A DNA stretch of 64,000 bases from Streptomyces sp. 1222.5 (GTDB taxonomy: Bacteria > Actinomycetota > Actinomycetes > Streptomycetales > Streptomycetaceae), in contig NZ_FNSZ01000001.1 in NCBI RefSeq assembly GCF_900105245.1, positions 8,058,001-8,122,000 of the forward strand. The letters run 5' to 3'. The notes below the pieces were generated by a model. It was not told the origin of the DNA. It saw only the letters and a program-made list of their open reading frames with translations, and ran no database searches. Positions 34,840-42,033 of this stretch are shown here, piece after piece. Position 1 is the first letter of the stretch. Each line of letters begins with the position of its first letter. The position numbers and the translations under genes are program-made.

Positions 34840-36186
34840 TCAGTCGCGGCTGCCGCGCCGGCGCCTGAGCCGGACGAGCGCCGTTCCCGCGACGAGGAGG
34901 GCGGCGGCGATCCCGGCGACGGTCAGTACCTGGGTGCCGGTGTCGGCCATGCTGCCGCCCTGGTCACTGCCTCCGGTGGGCGACGTGCCGTGGCCGCCGT
35001 CGCCGGACGGCGCCGGTGCCGGGGTGCCGGTGGTGGGCGCCGGTGTGCCGGTCGGCTCGGCGGTGGGCCTGCCGGTCGGGCTGCCGGACGGGGTCGGCTT
35101 CGCGGTGGGCTTCGGGGTGGGCCTGCCGCCACCGGACCGGCCGCTGTTGTCGCCGCCCATCACGGTCGTGCCGGTCGCCTGGTAGCCGAGCGCCTCGTTG
35201 CGCGAACCCCTGGTCACGGAAGGCAGGTTGGGATTCTCGGCACGGAAACGGGCCCGGCCGACCTTGCGCTGCGGCTGCTTGGTCATGTCGACGCCACCGA
35301 CCGTGTACACCCAGACCTCGCCGCCCACGGGGATCTCGTACTTGAAGTCGCCCTCGGTGTACGACCGCTTCATCTCCTTCCACACGGTCATCTTGTCCCA
35401 GCCCGCGTTCTTGCCGCGCAGCGGCCAGCGCTTCACCTGGTCGCTGTCGATGATCCCGCTGAACGAGCCGCCGAAGGCCTTCGGGTCGCGGGCCACGGTC
35501 TGGCGGACGTCCTCCGCGGCGATGCGGGCCTTGTACACGCGGCGCAGATCGGCGTACTTGGCGTCCTCGTTGATCTGCTCCTCCACCACCGGCAGTACCG
35601 TCTGCCGGTAGACGTCCATGTTGTGGGCCGTCTGCTCCTTGGCCAGGGTGCAGGGCATGCCGCCGCCGGGGCCGGGTGTGCTGTAGTCCTGGGCGACGGT
35701 CTGGACCTCCAGCGGGGCGCTGAGGATGTAGGCACCGTCGTCCTCGAAGCGGACCTCGGCCTTCTTCGGGGTGATCCAGTTCCGGGTGGAGCCCATGCAG
35801 GGCTTCCCGTCGACCTTGGTGATCCCCTCCCAGAACCGCTTCCCGGCGTCCGTCTTCGGGTCTTCCGCGCGACCGAAGTCGTGATTCATCTCCATGTCGG
35901 CCTCGAGCAGGACACGGCCGGCGTCGGTCCTGTCGAACGGCGCCTTCATGATCGTGTCCGGGTCGTCCGGGTTGAGGTTGACCCAGAAGTGGTCGGGCGT
36001 CAGAGCGAGCCGGGTGAAGAAGGCGTCCGAGATCAGCTCGTGGGGGCGGGTCTGAACCCCTGTGCGCAGGGCGAGGAAGGTCAACCGGGCGGTGCATGGC
36101 CCCCGTTGATGCCACCGCCTTTTCCAGCACAATAACCTCTGACGCCCCGTCACCCACAGCTGATGCACAGCCGCGACGCACAACAA
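34840..36186 (-). CDS. Sortase-anchored surface protein, apparently 5'-truncated
   Basis: The open frame is 448 codons. The C-terminus is a cell-wall sorting signal: MADTG (near the LAXTG motif used by Streptomyces class E sortases), a hydrophobic helix VLTVAGIAAALLVAGTALV and a basic tail RLRRRRGSRD. Before it is a Pro/Thr/Gly-rich wall-spanning stretch (about 355-405). The middle contains an apparent domain starting near LALRTGVQTRPHELISDAFF. No signal peptide exists: the first ~35 codons are a non-exported sequence with Cys, Trp and Arg, without a ribosome binding site I can accept. A wall-anchored protein needs a signal, so the 5' end seems lost around 36081-36120. It may be a pseudogene. 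Confidence 0.6.
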   Translation of the reverse strand: MLCVAAVHQLWVTGRQRLLCWKRRWHQRGPCTARLTFLALRTGVQTRPHELISDAFFTRLALTPDHFWVNLNPDDPDTIMKAPFDRTDAGRVLLEADMEMNHDFGRAEDPKTDAGKRFWEGITKVDGKPCMGSTRNWITPKKAEVRFEDDGAYILSAPLEVQTVAQDYSTPGPGGGMPCTLAKEQTAHNMDVYRQTVLPVVEEQINEDAKYADLRRVYKARIAAEDVRQTVARDPKAFGGSFSGIIDSDQVKRWPLRGKNAGWDKMTVWKEMKRSYTEGDFKYEIPVGGEVWVYTVGGVDMTKQPQRKVGRARFRAENPNLPSVTRGSRNEALGYQATGTTVMGGDNSGRSGGGRPTPKPTAKPTPSGSPTGRPTAEPTGTPAPTTGTPAPAPSGDGGHGTSPTGGSDQGGSMADTGTQVLTVAGIAAALLVAGTALVRLRRRRGSRD

Positions 36187-36246
36187 CCACAGGATCTTCA
36201 GGACCGCTGGGAACCCCCGCGCCGCTTCGGCCTACGCTTCCCACCC

Positions 36247-37179
36247 ATGACCACCGATCCGGCCACGCCCACCCACGCGACCCTCCTCGACCGCTGGCTC
36301 GACGATCTGCAGGTGCTCGCCGCACGGCTCGAACAGGTGCATCTGCCCGCCGACTTCCCCTTCGACTACTCGCCCGGCTCCCTGGCCGTCCTGGAGCAGG
36401 CCCTGCTCGACGGTGAGCACGACGACGCCTTCCGCCGTGCCGCCACCGCGTACATCGGGGAAGTGCTCATGGACGTCTGCGGCGGCCGGTGGGACATCGA
36501 TCCCGCGACGGGAGGCGAGGACGGCGATCCGCTCGTCAGCCCCGACCCCGCCCTCGGCCTGCCCCCGCTGTCCGTCGGCACCCTCGTCGACGTCGCCCCC
36601 GCCGAAGGCTCCGGCGAGGTGCTGACGCGTGAACGTGACCAGCTCGCCGACGCCGTGTCCGAGCGGCGCCGTACCGTACCGGGCTGGGAGCCGCACAAGG
36701 AACGCTCACCGCTGGACCCGATCGGCCCCCAGCCGGCGGACGCATGGCTGCAACTGTGGCTCGCCGAGCGGGAGGAGGCCCACCCGGAGTGGGCGCACCG
36801 ACTGTTCGGATCCGACGACCCGGGGGATGGCGACTTCACCGCCGCCGGCCTGGACGTGCTGGAACAGCGGCTGCGCGCCCGCTACGGCACCCTCGCCGAC
36901 TTCGACGCCGATCGGGAGGGACCCTTTTTGCAGGGCGCCGTCTGGTACCTGGGGCAGGTCCTCTGCCGCCACCACGACAGCACCTGGGTGTACTGGGCGA
37001 TCGAGCCGGACGCCCCGCGCGGCAGCCACCACCACGCGGAGAACCCCTGGTCCGGCATCCCCTTCACGCACCAGCCCCACAAGCGCAAGGCCGGCCCCCG
37101 CGACCCCCTCGAGATACTCCGGGGCGTCGTCCGCTACGGCACCGACTACCACCTGACGAAGATCATCGCTGACGTGTAG
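36247..37179 (+). CDS. Protein of unknown function, probably leaderless
   Basis: A 310-residue soluble acidic protein without signal or membrane segment. It contains an N-terminal helical domain (LLDRWLDDLQVLAARLEQVH) and a C-terminal region rich in His/Trp (FLQGAVWYLGQVLCRHHDST then WVYWAIEPDAPRG). I know no family. The start is taken at ATG 36247 rather than 36163. There is no Shine-Dalgarno, but TACGCT (36233-36238) lies 9-14 nt ahead and could be the -10 of a leaderless transcript. Confidence 0.75.
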   Translation: MTTDPATPTHATLLDRWLDDLQVLAARLEQVHLPADFPFDYSPGSLAVLEQALLDGEHDDAFRRAATAYIGEVLMDVCGGRWDIDPATGGEDGDPLVSPDPALGLPPLSVGTLVDVAPAEGSGEVLTRERDQLADAVSERRRTVPGWEPHKERSPLDPIGPQPADAWLQLWLAEREEAHPEWAHRLFGSDDPGDGDFTAAGLDVLEQRLRARYGTLADFDADREGPFLQGAVWYLGQVLCRHHDSTWVYWAIEPDAPRGSHHHAENPWSGIPFTHQPHKRKAGPRDPLEILRGVVRYGTDYHLTKIIADV

Positions 37180-37201
37180 CCGGGACGCCGGGGTGCCGAG
37201 G

Positions 37202-37255
37202 ACCGGCTCCCGCCTCACCGCCCCGCTGCGACGGCGGGCGTGGGCCGGAGCCGGT
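37202..37255. terminator. Convergent-gene hairpin
   Basis: ACCGGCTCC at 37202-37210 pairs with GGAGCCGGT at 37247-37255, and GC-rich inner arms (CGCC/GGCG) can extend the structure. It lies between the stops of the convergent genes at 37179 and 37266. Confidence 0.5.
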
Positions 37256-37265
37256 ACCGCTCGCG

Positions 37266-37643
37266 TCAGCGGGTCAGCCAGGCGGCACCGGTGCCGGCGG
37301 TGATCGAGGAGGCGAGCAGAAGACACGCCCACACGGCGTGCCGTCGGAGCAGGGTGCGGCGCAGGTCTGCGTACCGGGCCTCGTACTCGCCGCGCAGGCG
37401 CCCCGCCCGGTCGGCGAACGCCTGCAGGGCCTGCCGGGTCAGCCCGAGACGCTGCTCGGTGTAGTGGCGCGTAAGGTCCTCGGCCTGCCCGGTGGTGAGC
37501 CAGGGCAGGCGCGCGCAGAGGGCTTCGGCCTCGCGCTGCGCCTGCTCCCGTTCCGCCTGCAGGAGGAGGAACCCCTCGACCTCGTTGGCGAGTTCCCCGC
37601 TGCTCCGGTCCGGCGGGGCCCCCTGACCGCGTGGCGACGTCAA
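37266..37643 (-). CDS. Small membrane-anchored protein coupled to ctaD
   Basis: A 125-residue protein: a long charged helix (about 20-95, e.g. LLLQAEREQAQREAEALCAR and YTEQRLGLTRQALQAFADR) likely forming a coiled coil, then one C-terminal membrane helix (AVWACLLLASSITAGTGAAW). The only plausible start is TTG 37643, which overlaps the ctaD stop as TTGA and has GGAAAG upstream. The tail-anchored design and coupling suggest a factor associated with the oxidase, but I recognise no family. Confidence 0.7.
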   Translation of the reverse strand: MTSPRGQGAPPDRSSGELANEVEGFLLLQAEREQAQREAEALCARLPWLTTGQAEDLTRHYTEQRLGLTRQALQAFADRAGRLRGEYEARYADLRRTLLRRHAVWACLLLASSITAGTGAAWLTR

Positions 37644-39379
37644 GACCGGCCGCTTTCCGGTCCGTGGGTGTCCACGACGTCGCGCCTGGCGAGGTTCGCT
37701 TCGTGCTCGAACTCGGCGATCTCGGGGTGGTGCAGGTCGAAGGCCGGGGATTCGCTGCGGATCCGCGGCAAGGTGACGAAGTTGTGCCGGGGCGGCGGGC
37801 AGGAAGTGGCCCACTCCAGCGAACGGCCGTAGCCCCACGGATCGTCGACGCCGACCAGCTTGCCGTACCGGCCCGTCTTCCACACGTTGTAGAGGAACGG
37901 CAGGATCGACAGGCCGAGCAGGAACGAGCTGATCGTGGAGACGGTGTTCAGGGCGGTGAAGCCGTCGGTCGCCAGGTAGTCGGCGTACCGGCGCGGCATG
38001 CCCTCGGCGCCCAGCCAGTGCTGCACCAGGAAGGTGCCGTGGAAGCCGATGAACAGCGTCCAGAAGCACATCTTCCCGAGCCGCTCGTCCAGCATCCGGC
38101 CGCTGAACTTGGGCCACCAGAAGTGGAAGCCGGCGAACATCGCGAAGACGACCGTGCCGAAGACGACGTAGTGGAAGTGCGCCACCACGAAGTACGAGTC
38201 GGAGACGTGGAAGTCCATCGGCGGCGAGGCCAGGATGACACCGGTCAGACCACCGAAGAGGAAGGTGACGAGGAAGCCGACCGCCCACAGCATCGGTGTC
38301 TCGAAGGAGACGCTTCCCTTCCACATGGTGCCGATCCAGTTGAAGAACTTCACGCCCGTGGGTACGGCGATGAGGAACGTCATGAAGGAGAAGAACGGCA
38401 GCAGCACTCCGCCGGTGACGTACATGTGGTGGGCCCACACCGTCACGGACAGACCGGCGATCGCGATGGTCGCCGCGACGAGGCCCATGTAGCCGAAGAT
38501 CGGCTTGCGGGAGAAGACCGGGATGATCTCGGTGACGATGCCGAAGAACGGCAGCGCGATGATGTACACCTCCGGGTGGCCGAAGAACCAGAAGAGGTGT
38601 TGCCACAGCAGGGCGCCGCCGTTGGCGGCGTCGAAGACGTGGGCGCCGAACTTGCGGTCCGCCTCCAGGGCGAACAGCGCGGCCGCGAGGACCGGGAAGG
38701 CCAGCAGGACCAGGACGGCCGTCAGCAGCACGTTCCACACGAAGATCGGCATGCGGAACATGGTCATGCCGGGCGCGCGCATGCAGATGATCGTGGTGAT
38801 GAAGTTGACGGCGCCGAGGATGGTGCCGAAGCCGGAGAAGGCCAGACCCATGATCCACAGGTCCGAGCCGAGACCCGGGCTCCGGACGACGTCCGACAGC
38901 GGGGAGTAGGCGAACCAGCCGAAGTCGGCCGCGCCCTGCGGGGTGAGGAAGCCACCGACCGCGATGGAGGAGCCGAACAGGTAGAGCCAGTAGGCGAACA
39001 TGTTCAGCCGGGGGAACGCCACGTCGGGCGCGCCGATCTGCAGCGGCATGATCCAGTTCGTGAAGCCGGCGAACAGCGGCGTCGCGAACATCAGCAGCAT
39101 GATCGTGCCGTGCATCGTGAACAGCTGGTTGTACTGCTCGTTGGAGACGATCTGGATACCCGGGCGGGCCAGCTCGGCGCGCATCAGCAGCGCCATCACG
39201 CCGCCGATCAGGAAGAACGCGAACGACGTGCCCAGATAGAGCGTGCCGATCGTCTTGTGGTCGGTGGTCGTCAGCCACCTCACCACGACGTTCCCGGGCT
39301 GCCTCCGCTTGATGGGCAGCTCGTTCTCGTACGAGTCCTCGGCTGCCGCGGCACCGTGGGGGTCGTTGAGGATGCTCAC
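37640..39379 (-). CDS. ctaD: Cytochrome c oxidase subunit I (orphan copy)
   Basis: A 579-residue heme-copper oxidase subunit with about 12 helices. The motifs WLTTTDHKTIGTLYLGTSF, HGTIMLLMFATPLFAGFTNW, LFWFFGHPEVYIIALPFFGI (with the Cu-B His and cross-linked Tyr region) and HFHYVVFGTVVFAMFAGFHF (heme ligands) are intact. GTG 39379 has GGAG upstream. Streptomyces usually carry one ctaD in the ctaCDF/qcr cluster and a second alone; no ctaC, ctaE or qcr genes surround this one, so it is the stand-alone copy. Followed by the coupled small membrane protein. Confidence 0.95.
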   Translation of the reverse strand: MSILNDPHGAAAAEDSYENELPIKRRQPGNVVVRWLTTTDHKTIGTLYLGTSFAFFLIGGVMALLMRAELARPGIQIVSNEQYNQLFTMHGTIMLLMFATPLFAGFTNWIMPLQIGAPDVAFPRLNMFAYWLYLFGSSIAVGGFLTPQGAADFGWFAYSPLSDVVRSPGLGSDLWIMGLAFSGFGTILGAVNFITTIICMRAPGMTMFRMPIFVWNVLLTAVLVLLAFPVLAAALFALEADRKFGAHVFDAANGGALLWQHLFWFFGHPEVYIIALPFFGIVTEIIPVFSRKPIFGYMGLVAATIAIAGLSVTVWAHHMYVTGGVLLPFFSFMTFLIAVPTGVKFFNWIGTMWKGSVSFETPMLWAVGFLVTFLFGGLTGVILASPPMDFHVSDSYFVVAHFHYVVFGTVVFAMFAGFHFWWPKFSGRMLDERLGKMCFWTLFIGFHGTFLVQHWLGAEGMPRRYADYLATDGFTALNTVSTISSFLLGLSILPFLYNVWKTGRYGKLVGVDDPWGYGRSLEWATSCPPPRHNFVTLPRIRSESPAFDLHHPEIAEFEHEANLARRDVVDTHGPESGRS

Positions 39380-39609
39380 AAGAAGGTGTCTCCAGATGCT
39401 CGCGGTTCACATCGTGCGTAAGCCGCCATCCTTTCCGGGCCGGGGGCCGGATGGCGGCGCGGAGCGGCCGAATTGCACCCTTCGGCATGACAGTCCAACC
39501 CGACTGGAGTAGCCGGCGCGTCGGCCGTGCGACGACCGCCACTCACGCGCCGCCCCCACGGCGAGCCAGGGCGCCGGCGCGCTGCGGCGGACGAGCGCGG
39601 ACACCGGAC

Positions 39610-39690
39610 AGCCCCGGCTGATCGTGCTGCGCGGCAACAGCGCCTCGGGGAAGTCCTCCGTCGCCGCCGGTGTCCAGGGAATACTGTCCG
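39610..39690 (+). pseudogene. Remnant of a P-loop kinase/ATPase gene
   Basis: The plus-strand frame reads ...RLIVLRGNSASGKSSVAAGV then loses similarity to any protein-like sequence within about 10 codons. RGNSASGKSSVA is a Walker A motif of small actinobacterial kinases that are ~170 residues long. No start with a ribosome binding site and no continuation follow, so this is a remnant of about 25 codons. It lies in the 412-bp gap (39380-39791) between ctaD and the phosphatase gene; the rest of the gap shows nothing else I can support. Confidence 0.5.
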
Positions 39691-39791
39691 CCGCCCGCCC
39701 CGCCCCGCCGGCGCCGGAACGGGACCGGCCGGCCTTCCCCGGTGGGAGATCCGAGAGGGCCCCGCGAATCACGAGCGCCCCGCCCCGCCCT

Positions 39792-41855
39792 CTACAGCGC
39801 GCGGGCGATGAGGAGGGCCACGTCGTCGTGGTCGTCGGGGTGGCGCAGGCCGTGGAGGAGGAGGTCGCAGGTCTCCTCCAACGGGCGCCGGGGCTCGTCC
39901 AGGAAGCTCAGCAAAACGTCGAGACGGTCGTCTATGGGGTGCTGACGGGTCTCGACCAGACCGTCGGTGTAGAGGACCAGCAGGTCACCGGGGAGCAGTT
40001 CGAACGAGGTGGCCTCGAAGGCGATGCCGCCGACGCCGAGCGGGGCAGCGGCGGGCAGATCGAGGAGCGTGGGGGAGTCGCCCCGGACTAGGGCGGGCGG
40101 CATGTGTCCGGCGTTGGCGATGGTGCACCGCCTGGTACGAGGGTCGTACACCGCGTACAGGCAGGTGACGATGTAGTGCTCGAGGTCGCAGGTGACCTTG
40201 TCCAGGTGCTGGAGCACCTCGGCGGGAGCGAGGTCGAGCTCGGCGTAGGCGCAGGTGGCGGTGCGCAGCCGGCCCATGGTGGCGGCGGCGTCGATCCCGT
40301 TGCCCATGACGTCGCCGACCACCAGGGCGGTCTTGTCATCGGCCAGCGAGATGACGTCGTACCAGTCGCCGCCGACCTCGCTGGTGGCCTGCGCGGGCTG
40401 GTAACGGGAGGCGACCTCCAGGCCCGTGTGGTGCGTCGAGTGGTCGGGCAGCAGACTGCGCTGGAGGGTCAGCGCGGTGTTGCGGACGCTCTGGAACCAG
40501 CGGGCGTTGTCGATGGCCACCGCGGCCCGGCCGGCGAGTTCGCCGGCGAGGACCACGTCGTCGTCGTCGAACGGCGCCGGATTGCGGGTGCGTTTGAGAT
40601 CGAGGGCGCCGATCACCTCGCCGTGCGCGATCAGCGGAACCGCGAGGTACGAGTGGACGCCGGCCCGGGCCAGCAACGCCCCGGCCTCCGCGTCCCGGGC
40701 GATGCGTGGCAGGTCCTGTGCCCGGACGTAGCGGACCAGCACCGGCCGGCCGGTGTGCACGCACAGGGTGACGAGACGGTCGCCGTCGTACGTGGCGAGA
40801 TCACCGGGCGGGTCGGCGGCACGCTCGGCGACGGTGGGGTGGGCGGCCTTCAGGGCGAGCGCCCGGAAGAGCTCGGGGCCGTTGTCGGGCTTGCGGATGC
40901 GGCGGCAGGCCAGCGCGGAGTCGAGGACGTCCACGGCGACCACGTCGGCCAGCGCCGGAGCGGCGATCTCCGCCAGCTCGTCGGCGGTCTGCTGCACGTC
41001 CAGGGTGGTGCCGACCCGCGTCGAGGCCTCGGCGATGAGCGCCAGGCGCCGTCGCGCCCGGTCGGCCTCCGCCGCCGCGCGGTGCCGTTCGGTGACGTCG
41101 ACGACCGAGACGGCCGCGCCGAGGATCCGGCCCCCGGGGTCCGCCAGCCGGTAGAAGGAGAGCGACCAGGCGTGATCGTGCTCGGGATCGGCGGGCGGAC
41201 GGCCCACGTGGTACTGGTCGATGAGGGGCGTGCCGGTGGTGAGCACCTGACGCAGGGCCGATTCGACGGTGTCGGCGTCCGGGAACGGCAGGGTCTCCCG
41301 GAGATGGCGGCCGATGTGGTCCTCGGCGGGGATGCCGTCGATGCGTTCCAGCGCCGGGTTGACCAGCAGGTAGCGCAGGTCGGGGTCCATGAGGGCGAGG
41401 CCGATGGGGGACTGGTTCACCAGCTGCTCGCACAGCGCCAGATCCGTCTCGACGCGCTGGAGCAGGGTGTGGTCCGCCGCGATGCCCAGGGCGTAGACGT
41501 CCCCGAGGTCGTCCAGCAGCCGCATGGTGCGGAACTCCGTCAGCCGGGTGCTGCCGTCCTTGTGCCGTACGGGGAAGGCGCCGGCCCAGCCGCGGCCGGT
41601 CTCCAGCACCTCCGTGAACAGGCTCGACACAGCCTGTAGATGCTCGGGACGCACGAGCAGGCGCGTCGCGTTCTCGCCGAGGGCCTCCTCCGCCGTGTAA
41701 CCGAAGAGGTCCTCGGCCTGCGGCGTCCAGAAGACCACGCGCCCGCGGGTGTCCAGGGCCACCGCGGCCACGCTGAGCACATCCAGCAGACCGGTCGACC
41801 GCGGCGGCTCGGGCCGCTCGTCCTCGTGGCCGGTCCCGAAGGATTCCACTGCCAT
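39792..41855 (-). CDS. PP2C-type (SpoIIE/RsbU) phosphatase with PAS-PAS-GAF sensor
   Basis: A 687-residue cytoplasmic protein. PAS1 (about 25-140, LDTRGRVVFWTPQAEDLFGY), PAS2 (150-270, LMDPDLRYLLVNPALERIDG), GAF (290-460, GTTLDVQQTADELAEIAAPA), then phosphatase (470-687) with LQRSLLP, SEVGGDWYDVISL, VVGDVMGNGIDAAATM, LYTDGLVE and HDDVALLIA. All metal-binding Asp are present. ATG 41855 has GGAGG 10 nt upstream; the frame is open further. Same architecture as the divergent neighbour except it lacks the HATPase; the pair is probably an old inverted duplication. Expected target is a phosphorylated STAS protein. Confidence 0.91.
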   Translation of the reverse strand: MAVESFGTGHEDERPEPPRSTGLLDVLSVAAVALDTRGRVVFWTPQAEDLFGYTAEEALGENATRLLVRPEHLQAVSSLFTEVLETGRGWAGAFPVRHKDGSTRLTEFRTMRLLDDLGDVYALGIAADHTLLQRVETDLALCEQLVNQSPIGLALMDPDLRYLLVNPALERIDGIPAEDHIGRHLRETLPFPDADTVESALRQVLTTGTPLIDQYHVGRPPADPEHDHAWSLSFYRLADPGGRILGAAVSVVDVTERHRAAAEADRARRRLALIAEASTRVGTTLDVQQTADELAEIAAPALADVVAVDVLDSALACRRIRKPDNGPELFRALALKAAHPTVAERAADPPGDLATYDGDRLVTLCVHTGRPVLVRYVRAQDLPRIARDAEAGALLARAGVHSYLAVPLIAHGEVIGALDLKRTRNPAPFDDDDVVLAGELAGRAAVAIDNARWFQSVRNTALTLQRSLLPDHSTHHTGLEVASRYQPAQATSEVGGDWYDVISLADDKTALVVGDVMGNGIDAAATMGRLRTATCAYAELDLAPAEVLQHLDKVTCDLEHYIVTCLYAVYDPRTRRCTIANAGHMPPALVRGDSPTLLDLPAAAPLGVGGIAFEATSFELLPGDLLVLYTDGLVETRQHPIDDRLDVLLSFLDEPRRPLEETCDLLLHGLRHPDDHDDVALLIARAL

Positions 41856-42033
41856 CCCGGATCCACCTCCACCGGCCGGTCGGCCGGTCTCGCGGTCGGT
41901 GCCGGCACGGCCGTGCGGGTATGTGCTGAGGGCCGGTACCCCCATGGTCCTCCCGGCACCGCCGGGGCGCACTGATGGCCAACATTAAGCCCATCGCGTG
42001 CATAAATAAGACCATTGTGGTGTAAGGGTCTAC

